DNA from: Flavobacterium sp. 5
GTDB taxonomy: Bacteria; Bacteroidota; Bacteroidia; Flavobacteriales; Flavobacteriaceae
Assembly: GCF_002813295.1 (NCBI RefSeq)
Contig: NZ_PHUE01000001.1
Location: 4,092,001-4,156,000 of the forward strand
Length of the DNA: 64,000 bases
Direction: 5' to 3'
This document shows positions 26,854 through 39,400 of the stretch, one piece after another. Under the pieces are notes generated by a model that was given only the letters and a program-made list of their open reading frames with translations, had not been told where the DNA came from and searched no databases. Both the position numbers and the translations under genes were made by a program. How positions within the stretch are numbered: position 1 is the stretch's first letter; each line of letters opens with the position of its first letter.

Positions 26854-29754
26854 ATGGCAAACATTTTTAAAATAAAAAAATACTTTACAGTCACATTTTA
26901 CGTACTGCTTTGTTCTATAACAACTGTTTTTGCACAAGAACTCACAGACAAACAAATAGGCTTTGATGCTTCGAGATTATCAGTTTCTTTAAAACTTAAA
27001 GGATTATCGGACCAAAATATAGAAACAAAAATTGCTGTAATGAGAATAATATACAAAAGTCAGTATCTCACTATGCAAAATAACAAAGAAACTATTCGTT
27101 TAGGGCTCAATTCTCAAAAAAGTGCCCGAAGTGTAAGCCGTATGGCAAAAACCACATATACTATTCCTGAAACTGAGAGAGCTGCACTTATCGCATTTTA
27201 TAATAGTACAAATGGTGATAACTGGTATGATCACTCAGGCTGGGATATCAACGATCCTAATTCAGACATTGAATCATGGTATGGTGTAATTGTTAATGAA
27301 GGACATGTTGTGGGGCTTAGCTTATTTTATAATGGATTAACTGGTTCTATATCTAATTTGTCTGATTTATCATATTTGACAATTCTAGACTTAACAGCTA
27401 ATGATTTTAGTAATTCCACTATACCTGAAAACATAGCTAGTTTAACAAATTTAAAAACCTTAAATTTAAGCAGCTGTTACTTTTTAGGATCAGTACCTAA
27501 CCTTTCATCATTAACTGGTTTACAAGATTTAAATTTAGGAGGAAATAATTTTAATGGAGAACAAATCCCAATTTGGTTAAATAATCTTCAGTCTCTAAAT
27601 AATTTATATCTGAATGACGCATCATTTTCAGGATCAATACCTAATTTAGAAAATTTAAGCAGTTTAATAAATTTAAATTTAGGAAATAATAATTTTTCAG
27701 CTTCATCTATCCCTTCATGGATTAACAACTTTTCGAACTTACAAACTTTAAATCTTTATAATTGTAATTTTACAGGATCAATACCTGATTTATCAAATTT
27801 AAATGGATTAACTAATTTAAGTTTAACAGGAAATAATTTTACAGGAACCATAATACCTGCCTGGATTAATAACTTTACAAATTTATCTTCGCTGGATTTA
27901 TCCTCCTGTCAATTTAATGGAGCTGTAACCGATCTATCAGCATTAACACAATTGAATTTTTTATTGCTTGGTAATAATAATTTCAGTACGCCAATGCCAC
28001 TTTGGTTTAACGATTTAACATTACTGAACTTCTTAGACCTTTCCAATTGTGATTTCAACGGAGAGATGGCTAATTTGTCATCCTTAACGAATCTAAACTA
28101 TTTAAATTTAGGAAATAATAATTTCACAAATAACACTATACCCTCCTGGATTTTTAATCTGACTAATTTAAATGACTTAGAACTTAACAATTGTAATATT
28201 ACTGGTGTAATTCCAAATCAAATTGGATTATTGACTACTCTGCAAACTTTAAATTTATACGATAATAATCTTGAAGGAATACTTCCATCTGAACTTGCTT
28301 CTCTAGATAATCTTCAAACTTTATGGATATCAAATAATAAATTTCGATTTGTAGATTTAGACCCACAATATACTCTATTGAAATCAAAAATCAATAACTT
28401 TTTCTATCAACCACAGGCCAAAACAGATATTCAAAAAGCAATTACGGCTGCCACAGGAGATTCTATAACATTAACAATGATTGAGGACAATAAATATCTT
28501 CCTGCAGCTGATACTTTTCAATGGTATAAAAATGGAACAAGTATTCCTGGTGCTGAATCCAAAGATTATCTTATTTCCTACTTAACAAGCACAAATTCTG
28601 GAGAATACTATTGTATCTCTAAAAATACAAAAATAGCAGATCTTACTTTAGAAAGAAATGTTATTAATTTAAATGTCAACAATTGTAACGCTGAAACTGG
28701 TGAAATAAAACAACAAACTGATCAACTGTGTTCTCTTGAAAAGAGCAACTTTTCATTTGAAACTTCCTCAACAAACTTATCTTATATATGGTTTGTGCTA
28801 AATTCAAACGGAACTACTTTAGAAACATCATCTTTAAATTCAACTGGTTTATTCTCATTTAGTTTTCCTTCGCCAGGAACCTACCTTATTAAGATAATAG
28901 TAACCAATAAAAACACAAATTGCAGCAATACCCTATATAAAAATGTGGACGTGATTTCCTGTGAGGTTCCAACCGAAGAAATATGTACTGAAAAGACATT
29001 GAATCTGACATTTGAAACTCAGAATACAAATTTAAGCTATAAATGGACACTTAAAGATGCCGCTGGAGCCATTGTAAATGAAGTTACAAATACCACCGGA
29101 AATTATTCATTTGCATTTGGAACTGCAGGAGTCTATCGAATAAATATGACTGCAAAAAGTCAGGATGGTGTTTGTACTAATGATTTTTTTAAGGACATCA
29201 CTATTGTAGATTGCACACCTTGCAACTATTGTGCGTCATTTAATTTAATCAAAAATGAAAAATATTTAGTGAGCGGCTGGGTAAAAGAAGAAGATCCTAA
29301 TATACCATATCTACAAGTGAAAAATTATAGTAAATCAAGCATAAAAATTTCGTTTACCGACACTAACGGAACTGATATTGGAGCTCCTGAAAATTTTTAT
29401 CCTTCAGGAGAAATTATTGATGGTTGGCAGAGAATTGTTGGTGAATTTACAATTCCAAATAACATAGATGATCTCAAACTAGATCTTGTCAATGAATATA
29501 CAACGAATGGTAAAACAGTTTACTTTGATGACATTCGAATATTACCAACAAAAGGAAGTATGAAAAGTTTTGTGTATGATCAGAAAACGCAGCGCTTAAT
29601 GGCAGAATTAGATGAAAATAATTATGCTACCTTTTATGAATATGATTTTGAAGGTGGTTTGGTCAGAATAAAAAAAGAAACTGAAAAAGGAGTATTTACA
29701 ATTCAGGAAACAAGAAGTGGTAATAGTAAAATTAATAAAAAGGACAATGATTAA
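26854..29754 (+). CDS. Secreted leucine-rich-repeat protein with PKD/Ig-like modules
   Basis: 966 residues. A signal peptide ends in VFAQ (about residue 28). After DNWYDHSGWD-type capping sequence, about 14 LRR units with the pattern LTNLNYLNLGNNNFTxxTIPSWI occupy roughly 150-500. Ig-like (QWYKNGTSIPGAESKDY) and two PKD-type Cys-bearing modules follow, then a jelly-roll-like module. The end (SFVYDQKTQRLMAELDENNYATFYEYDFEGGLVR) is YD-like. The LRRs point to binding of a protein or glycan partner. It overlaps the next gene by 8 bases. Confidence 0.75.
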   Translation: MANIFKIKKYFTVTFYVLLCSITTVFAQELTDKQIGFDASRLSVSLKLKGLSDQNIETKIAVMRIIYKSQYLTMQNNKETIRLGLNSQKSARSVSRMAKTTYTIPETERAALIAFYNSTNGDNWYDHSGWDINDPNSDIESWYGVIVNEGHVVGLSLFYNGLTGSISNLSDLSYLTILDLTANDFSNSTIPENIASLTNLKTLNLSSCYFLGSVPNLSSLTGLQDLNLGGNNFNGEQIPIWLNNLQSLNNLYLNDASFSGSIPNLENLSSLINLNLGNNNFSASSIPSWINNFSNLQTLNLYNCNFTGSIPDLSNLNGLTNLSLTGNNFTGTIIPAWINNFTNLSSLDLSSCQFNGAVTDLSALTQLNFLLLGNNNFSTPMPLWFNDLTLLNFLDLSNCDFNGEMANLSSLTNLNYLNLGNNNFTNNTIPSWIFNLTNLNDLELNNCNITGVIPNQIGLLTTLQTLNLYDNNLEGILPSELASLDNLQTLWISNNKFRFVDLDPQYTLLKSKINNFFYQPQAKTDIQKAITAATGDSITLTMIEDNKYLPAADTFQWYKNGTSIPGAESKDYLISYLTSTNSGEYYCISKNTKIADLTLERNVINLNVNNCNAETGEIKQQTDQLCSLEKSNFSFETSSTNLSYIWFVLNSNGTTLETSSLNSTGLFSFSFPSPGTYLIKIIVTNKNTNCSNTLYKNVDVISCEVPTEEICTEKTLNLTFETQNTNLSYKWTLKDAAGAIVNEVTNTTGNYSFAFGTAGVYRINMTAKSQDGVCTNDFFKDITIVDCTPCNYCASFNLIKNEKYLVSGWVKEEDPNIPYLQVKNYSKSSIKISFTDTNGTDIGAPENFYPSGEIIDGWQRIVGEFTIPNNIDDLKLDLVNEYTTNGKTVYFDDIRILPTKGSMKSFVYDQKTQRLMAELDENNYATFYEYDFEGGLVRIKKETEKGVFTIQETRSGNSKINKKDND

Positions 29755-30466
29755 TATTAAAAACAATACATACATTCTTCTTTTTTTACTATTTTCTTTC
29801 TGTTCAAACGGTCAGGTAAAAAAACTAACTGCTCTTCAAATAATCAGCAATGCATCAGATGCTTACATACATAGCAAGTATATGTCAATGAACTCTACCT
29901 ATAATTTATATTTAGATTATAACTCAGAAAAAGTTTATGAACATTACGCTGGTATAGTACTAAAAAAAAATGAGGTGATTTATTTTGAAATTAAAAGCAC
30001 TGAATTTATCACATTTAAAAATTTAGGAATTAAGATAAATTATGACCAAAAAGCAATTGTACTTGAAAAGCAAAACAAAGCAACTGAGGAGTCTCCACTT
30101 TCTTTAAAAAACTATTTGAATGGTTATAATGCTAAACTGATCGATTCGGATAAAAATAATTTTATTTGTGAATTAACTCCAAATAAAATATCACAAATTA
30201 TGTTAAGCAAAATAATTATTCATATCAAAAAAAATGATTACAGCATAGTTAAACAAACGCTGTATTTTGTTGAAAAAATGGAAACTAAAGATGCAAAAGG
30301 AAAACGGATTTATACCACTCCAAGATTAGAAATTAACTTTAGTCCCAGAGAAAAAAATGAAAAAAGAGATAATCTATTAACATCTAAGGATAATTATTTT
30401 ACTGAAAGAGGTAATGAAATAGTGCTCTCAAAAAGATTCTCAACTTATCAAATATTTAAATCATAA
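29747..30466 (+). CDS. LolA-like periplasmic protein
   Basis: 239 residues from the ATG at 29747, which sits in ATGATTAA at the end of the LRR gene. A signal peptide (about 1-23, ending in CSNGQV) is followed by a beta-rich domain (TYNLYLDYNSEKVYEHYAG, GIVLKKNEVIYFEI) that resembles LolA-type lipoprotein carriers. The call is based on overall pattern only. Conserved placement just before the RHS gene suggests it helps export or anchor the RHS protein. Confidence 0.5.
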   Translation: MINIKNNTYILLFLLFSFCSNGQVKKLTALQIISNASDAYIHSKYMSMNSTYNLYLDYNSEKVYEHYAGIVLKKNEVIYFEIKSTEFITFKNLGIKINYDQKAIVLEKQNKATEESPLSLKNYLNGYNAKLIDSDKNNFICELTPNKISQIMLSKIIIHIKKNDYSIVKQTLYFVEKMETKDAKGKRIYTTPRLEINFSPREKNEKRDNLLTSKDNYFTERGNEIVLSKRFSTYQIFKS

Positions 30467-30475
30467 TAACTCTTT

Positions 30476-33400
30476 ATGAATACATATAAAAAACAGCATA
30501 TTTTTTTCATTCTGACAATCCTATTCCTATTTTTCATAAACAGCACATCAATGTTTGGTCAAAAGAACATTTATAGAGCTCCTGTTATGACATATAATAG
30601 TGACGAAATTAAAAATGCCACTATCATCAAAAGCATAGTTGATCCTGAGATAAAAATCCCAAATCAAAAATCGATACATCCAAAAGCATATATCCGATTA
30701 AAGGCTAGTAGTGACCTGGCTCCTTTTGTACATGCTGTAACAAAGATGGTCTTAACTATTATTCCTATTCTTCCAGATGGTAAGATGGATGATATTGCCA
30801 ACCAATATGACACAACACTCGAAGTAGAATACAATCCTATGGGAAATTCTTCGAACTTCATTGACTTATCATCTCATGAATTAACGAATAGATATGGGGT
30901 TAAAGTGATTGTTAAATCATACGAAACAAATGGAAATAGTAATATTCTTAATGATAATATTTCACTGGAATTAGGTTTTGAATCTGAACGATACTATCTG
31001 GTTACGGAACAATTAGCAGATGTAAAGACTACTATACTTAATGATTTAACGAATGGCACACAAGCTGCCCTAAATTTTAATTGGACTCCTCTGACGGGTG
31101 CCTTAGAGTATGAACTGGAATGGACTTGGGTAGATAATTACTCTCCAAACAATGCAGATATTATGCTGAAGGAAGAGAATATTCCTTTTTCATCAAGAGA
31201 CTTTGAATTAAATAATACAAGAATACGAACTCAAAATCCTTCATACGAAATTCCTTTAATTTATTCAAAAGGATATATTATTTATCGTGTTAGAGCTGTA
31301 GGACGATTTTTAGACGATACCAATAAAGTTTATTATGGACCATGGAGTTCTGGAATAGCCAATAAAAATACTGTAGCCGACTGGATTAAAAGTTATAAGC
31401 TACTGAATTTTGAACACGAAAGTTTAAAAAACTGGCAGTTTCAGGCGAGTTATGCTGAGCAAGGAAAAAAGAAAGAAGTGGTTAGTTATTTTGATGGTTC
31501 TCTTCGAAACAGACAAACCGTTACAAAAATTAACACAGACGAAAAAGCTATTGTGGGTGAGCTACTTTATGATGCACAAGGACGTCCCGCTATTGAAATA
31601 TTACCTGTCCCTTTAAATCAAAAATACATCCGCTATTTTAAAGATTTAAATCAAAACACCAAGAATCAATTATTTACTCATTTGGATTTTGATTGGGAAA
31701 GTTCTGATTCAACTTGCAATCCTTCTCTGTCTGGCATGATAAATACCAGTGGTTCCAGCAAATACTATTCTGGTAAAAATGATATCGATAGTCCTTTTAA
31801 AAACTATATTCCTTCGGCATCAGATTATCCGTTTAGCCAAACTGAGTACACCCCGGATAACACAGGAAGAATCTCTCGTAAAGGAGGAGTAGGCCCTGAA
31901 CATCAATTAGGTAAAGGTCATGAAATGCAATATATTTACTCTGTCCCAAATCAGGAAGAACTAAATCGTCTTTTTGGGTATGAAGTTGGTTATGCAGCTC
32001 ATTACAAAAAAAATATTGTTATAGATCCTAATGGACAATCAAGCGTAAGCTATTTAGATCCTCAGGGAAGAACAATTGCAACTGCACTTGCAGGCGGAGC
32101 AAATGGTCTTAAATTGGATGCTCTTTATGATACTAATGATGAAAACTTACATAAGACTATAAAAGTTGATTTACTAAACAAAATCAACCCCGAGGATGCT
32201 GATACAAACCTGGACAATAATGAACTAGCAAGTTCATCTGATTTATCAGCTCAAAAAGATATGCTTATAGTATCTAAACAGCTAGGGGTTGCAAGTAATA
32301 AAACGGAACATCATTTTGATTATATCACTACATTTAAGGAAACTTCATTTCAACCTGAAAAATGTACTGATAAATATGGTTTTGTTTATGATTTAAATAT
32401 TAGCCTTAAAGATAAATGTGCTACCGAATTATTTATACCAAATATTACCAATTCCAGAATTGGTGATTATTATATCAATTCGGCTTCTGCCACAATAAAT
32501 TCTGATATAAAAATTCTTCCGGACACTCTGTCTTTAGACGCAGGCAGTTATTCTTTATTAAAAGAATTAAAAGTCAATAAAGATATCCTTAATAAGTATG
32601 CTGATAATTATATAGCTCAATTAACAGACCCAACAAAAGCCTGTTATATTGCACCTGATATTTTTAAGAACAACAACTCAATAAACATTTCCTGCACAAC
32701 AACCTGTGAAAGTTGTACGACAACTCTAGGCACACAAAAAGATTATGTTTTACAGCAATTAAAAGGAATTTACAACATTCCTGAAAATGATAATACAACT
32801 TTAACTCTTTCAACTGTCAATCAAAATCTTGTTGCCACAATTAATCCAAATATTCCAATATTGGTAAATATGGGACAGGGTATTGAGCAAGGTGAAGTTG
32901 CTAATTTTATTAGTAGCCTGAAGGAGGAATGGGAAAAACTTTCTCAAGTTTGTGCCAGTTTGTGTGGTCCCACATTTGCATCAAGTTGTGCTATTAACGA
33001 AAAATCATTATTGGCTGATGTGAGTCCTTATGGTCAATATGGTCTTCAGCCAGATGATCTGATGAATCCAAACAGTATCTGGGACACATTGAGTGTTTTT
33101 AACAGTTCGAATAAAATAATTTATAACGGAGAAACTGATGCAAACAATTGGGAACACCCTTTTATTCCATATAAAAATATAGACGGAAGTGATGCTTTAA
33201 TAGAAGTTACAAAAGATGAAGATGGCTATTCTCCTACTGTAAAAACAGGTACTATTATTCAAAAAGATGACAGGTATTTTGTATTACCAGAAAATTTGGC
33301 CAGCGTAAATGACTTTTTAGACAATTGGTCTCCATCATGGGCACAATCGTTATTACAATACCATCCTGAGTATGAATATTTAAAATATACTAAAGAAGTA

Positions 33401-36400
33401 TGTACGCTAACTACCGGAGATACGCCAAACAATAATTTAAAAAATTTAACTACTGATGATTATGACGGTTTTTTAAATACTCTGGATACCTATGATAAAG
33501 CAATTACCGCCGGATATTTTGACAGTAATAATACAGTAACATTTAATAAAATCTTCAGTTCAGATCCCTATTTTAGCAGCGCTTTGGGAAGTGATTTTGA
33601 AACTGCTGCCATTTATAATTTACGCCGTGATATTATGATCGATGCTTTAGAAAAGCATTATGAAAATTTTACTATAGATGGTACTAAGAATGGTAATCCT
33701 GCAAAAATGCTTCAGGTTGCTTTGCAGATGATAAAATGTAATTCAATTCAGGCTTGTAATGTAAGTTCTATTAGTTATTCGAATTTAACTCTAAGTGAAA
33801 AAACTCTTTTATGGAATACTTATAAAAGTTTATATATTTCATTAAAGGGAAATATTAAACAAGTGTTCATGAACCTTTATACTGCTAACAAAGGAAAATC
33901 AAACAGCTGTATTGGTAAAGAGGGCGCATCCGATTTTACAAATTTACTAAAGAATTATCCAGACAGAGTTACTACTATAAAAACCAATATTAATACGCCA
34001 GCTACAACTTTTTGTTCCAATGCCGCAATTGCGGATTATAAAAATAAAGAAAAACGTTTTATTTCTACAGATTTTGCTTATGATTCAGATTCAGATGCTA
34101 CTGATGCTCAAAATCAATTAGTGGTTCAGGCCAATTACCAAAGCTATGTGCAAACAGGAAACTGCCCTGCTCTTACTGATTTAAGTATTTTTTTAGGTAG
34201 ATTATTCAACGATATTAATATTGCAAATTCATCTATTAGTGCCTGGCATACTATAGGTCAAGGCTTATCTCCAAAATTATTTGCTGACTTTACAGGAGAA
34301 ACATTGCCATTATCTTTATCATCATCTCCTGCTATGAACATACAAGCAGGTGCAAGTGAATTAAGCTTTACTTTTAGCCCTACACTTTTGTCTGGAACTG
34401 CTTTAAAATTGAAATTACCTTCAGGTTCTAATCTATCCTGGAATAATTATTCGGCAACCGGCTGGCATATTATTGGATTTACTAATTTTTATTACGATGC
34501 AGCATCCTCTTCTTTATCGCTGCAGACTCCTGTCTTTGGATACAAAGTAGTTGCCAGAATACAAGTAGGTAATGATGCCTCTACACAAAGAGAAGTTGTA
34601 CTATCCGGAACCACTTTTGCCAAAATTGGAGAATGCCAGATAGGTGGTGCTCCAGGTATAGGAGAAGTTTTAATCGCTGATGACAGTGATTGTACTAAAA
34701 AAGAACAATTTGCTCAAAATTTAAATATTTTATTACAACATATACAAGCCTCTGGAAACTTATCTAACTCAGGCTATAACATTACATCAGATACTGCCTT
34801 TTACTCTTCCAATAATTCTTTTTTGAAGCTGTATTTTGGACTTACTGATAGTGATGTTGTACTATGGAAAAACAACGCTGGTATTGCTGTAATTACAGTT
34901 AATGATATCAAACGGGTAACTATAGACCTTCAAGGCTTTGACACTTCATTAGGTGCAATTTCAAATGTTTCTATTGGTGCGTTGAAAGCCAAAAATGAAG
35001 CCAATGTCCTTAAAATAACGTATAAAAATAATCTGGGAAAACAAATTACCAGACTAGCCACTATTGCTTCCGGAAAAGCTAAGAAGCCTCTTTATTTTGC
35101 CTGTTGTGCCTCTTGTGGCGAATGGGATTATAATGGAGATGGTTCTGGGGATAAGTGTGATACTATTGATCCGTGTGGTATAACTGACACTGATCAAGAT
35201 GGTGTATTTGATAATTGTGATAATTGTCCAACAATATACAATCCAAAACAGGAGCCATGTAATTCTATATGTTCAGTCCCTAACAATGAAGAAATTATGT
35301 TTGAAAATAGATTAAAAGATCTTATAAATAATTTCATCGAAGGCAACTATGGTATTGTTGGAAAAAAAGGTTTGGTTTCGCAAGATATTTTTATGAAAAA
35401 TTTTGTTATTGATTGCAATATAGTAAATCATTTTCAAGCTTTCCGAAATAGATTTGCTACTAATTATTTTGAACCAGTAGTTTTAACCAGTTATAAAATT
35501 AACCAAAATAATAAGCAAGTAAATATCTTTTTTTCATATAATCCAACCATAGGATTAGATAGTGAAAATGATATTTCATTAAGAATTGATATAGAAAATG
35601 CAAAACATATTAATAATATTGACATAAATGGTAATAATATTACTATCAATTTAACGGACAAACAAAATAATATAGTCACTCGTACTGATACTGGATTATT
35701 TTTTTCAGGTGCTGGAACTTCAGTATATACTCTTTATTGTCCATTTATGACAGAAGTTTATCCTCCAAAGAAAATTACCAACACAGCAAAACCGTCACTT
35801 GTAGCAAAATCATCCCTTTTTGCCAGTACAGAATCAACCTGCTCCGGACCATGCATCCCACAAACAGTATCACCAATTAGCTGTGATGATAAATATACTG
35901 TTTATGTAAACTTCCTTTCAAACGCATCAACAAAAATTGAGGGAATCAGTGTTGAAAATATTACAAGTCAGGAAGGTAAAAATGATTTCTGCCAGGGAAA
36001 ACTGCAATATTTAGTAGAGGATTATATTAATTACATCACTACTTTTAATATTAAATCTACAAAAAACCCTAATTACATCTCATTGATTGCTTTTGGGGAT
36101 ACCCAATTGAATTATGGCTACAAAAACATGTCTGCAGCCATTGCCAATTACAATAGCTACAACACAGCTAATCTAAACAATGATGATAGATTATACTGGC
36201 AGGATTATATCAATACGATATATGTAAAAGGCATCACAGAATGTCTGCCTGCTCCAATGCCTTTTTATTCTATTGATGTTCCAGCACCAGAACATACTCC
36301 TTGTGAAGAATTAGTGGCAAATGTTTCCGCTGCCTACCAAACAGACGCTTATAATAAATACATGGCCTCTTTGCGTCAGGAATTTATCGATCAGTATACC

Positions 36401-39400
36401 GAAAAAGCAATGAGTTCTGTAGTTGAAAAATTCAATATGGCTTATTCGGATAAAGAGTATCAATATACTTTATACTACTATGATCAGGCTGGTAATCTAA
36501 TTCAAACAGTCGCTCCAGAAGGGGTTAAGCGTTTATCTGCTCCTAATGTTGCTGAAGCTTTAACGCTGAATCAAAATATTAATAATATCCGAAATAATCA
36601 CTCTACTCAAAATGTATCTTTCCTGCCAAAACATACTTTTAAGACAGAATATAAATACAACTCTCTAAATCAGCTTGTGTGGCAGCAAACTCCGGACGGA
36701 GGTATCACTCGATTCGCCTATGACAAATTAGGCCGAATCATTGCATCTCAAAATGCTAACCAAATTAATTCAAATATTGAACCAGGTTTACAGCGTTTTA
36801 GCTTCACTAATTATGATTATTTAGGACGAATTATCGAAGCAGGTGAAATACACGTAACCAATTCTTTGTATACTATTAGCGAAGAAGGAAAATTAATCGT
36901 AGGTGACACTCCAATTGATAAATTTGATGAAAGCTTTGTTAAAACAGAAGTCAGCAAAACTGTTTATACAGAGGATCCTCAGGCAGATAATACAACCAAA
37001 GCTTCTGCCTTATTTACTACCAATGCAACCCAAGGTTTTAATCCTTCGGATACTAACAGAAACCGCGTAACGGGTATTTACTATTATAATACATATATAC
37101 AAACGGCTCCTTTATCATTTGATAATGCTATTTTCTATAATTATGATGTTCACGGAAATGTAAAAGAATTGGTAAGCTATAATACGTATCTAAAAAATCT
37201 TGGGTGTAATTCAGCTATTGTTATTGATGCCGCTTCAGGGCTGACTAATGACTGCGAAGCCCATCTTAAAAGGGTAGTTTACGATTACGATTTGATTAGC
37301 GGAAATGTAAATTCAGTTATTTTCCAACCTCGTAAAGCAGATCAGTTTATTCACAAATACAATTATGATGCTGATAACCGAATTGTAGATGTAAATACCT
37401 CTACAGATGGTGTTATTTGGGAAAAAGATGCTAGCTATCAATATTATCCTCATGGTCCATTGGCAAGAGTGGAGTTAGGAAATAAAAACGTCCAAGGCAT
37501 AGATTATGCCTATACCCTACATGGCTGGTTAAAAGCGGTGAATGGAGAAAATATTGCTGATTCTGCTAATGATTTAGGCCATGACGGAACTGGAACCAAA
37601 ACAAAAGATGCTTTTGGATATTCGTTAAACTATTATGACAAAGATTATAAAGCAATTGTAAATGATGATGAAAGTCAAAGTTTTGGTCCTCTTATGTTTA
37701 GCAGAGATAATGCAATAGCTGGAAATATCAATGATTTGTACAATGGTAACATTAAACAAATGACAACCGCTATTCGCAAAAAAAATGATGAACTTTTACC
37801 TGTTCAGAAAAATAATTATACCTATGATCAGCTGAATCGTATAACAGCAATGAAGTCAAAGTCTATTGTTCCAAATAAAACGGGACATGATGAAGTTAAA
37901 GAAAGCTATGATGCAAGTTATTCATACGATCGTAATGGAAACTTACAAACACTAAAAAGAAGTGCACCAGATGTAAATGGAGTTCCAATTGCTATGGATA
38001 ACCTTACCTATAAATATGCTGATGGCAACAATCGATTAAACAAAGTCTTTGATGCTGCAGACGATATTTTTAATGAAACCGGAAAAGATCTTAAGAAAAA
38101 CATCAAAGAACTTACATCTTACAACAAAAAAAATACAAGTACTCATAATTATATTTATGATTCAATCGGACAGCTTGTACAGGATAAATCCGAAGGATTA
38201 AAAATTTATTGGCGTGTTGATGGCAAAGTCAAAAAGATAATAAAAACAATAGGTAATGTCAATCGAATTATCTCTTTTGAATATGACGGTCTTGGAAATC
38301 GTATCGCTAAAAAAGTTTATGCCGAAACTTCCCCTGAAAATAGCACTACTACCTATTATGCACGTGATGCGCAAGGAAACGAGTTGGCAGTTTATAATCT
38401 TACCGAATCGTCTTCAAACAAAAGTCTAACCATAAAAGAACACCATATTTTTGGGAGCAGCAGACTTGGTTTAGAAGAATCTGATAAGATCGTATACCAA
38501 TCTGGAAGCATCAATACGCAAAAAATAATTCAACCAGCTATTGCAGGTAAATCAACAGCGCAAAATGAACTTGCAGTTACAGAAAAAGTACTCACTGCAC
38601 AAAGTTTTATAACACCGCTAATAACATTATCTCCCGTACCTGTCTATCGCGATTATGCATTAAATTTTAATGCAAATACAATTGCCTCATGGCCTAGTGC
38701 AAGCAGCAGTATTAAAGATAAAAATGCCGAATTTACAAGAATAGTATTAGATACAAAATTCAATATTACAGGTAACACGCCAAATATCAGAAACGGAAAC
38801 TACATCGTTGCCAATTTAGAATACAAAGGTATTGTTGCAATCGGACCTCATAATAGTGTACTTACTAAATCTCCTGCTAACAGTTGTATAACTGTAGAAC
38901 CAATTACTGCGGGAGAAAAAATTTACAATATCACCCGACCTTCTAACTGTAAAAATAGCGAGTTATCATTTGGAGAAGTCCTAAAACAAAATGAAGATGG
39001 ATATGTTGATTATAATATCACCAGAAGAGATGTCAGTTATGATATTAAAGTGGGATTTACGATAAATAATAAATTTTATGGCTTTAATACCCGTTCCGGA
39101 TCAACAGGAAATTGGCTCTTTAGACATGCTACTTTATTTGTTTATAGAGTAGTAAATGGAGCAGAAGCTGAAATTGCAAGATCAACTAATGATAATGCTT
39201 CTTATAACTTAAGACTTCAACGTGAAGGCAGGGTATTAAGATATTATCTTAATAACAATCTCATACATACCATTTCTATTTCAAATTTTCCTGTAATCCT
39301 AACTACACATACAGGAGAAAACAACAAACTTTATCGTTTAAAACTTTATAAAACTAAAACTTCTAATGAAGAGTTAACCACACAGGTTTTAGTCTCTTTG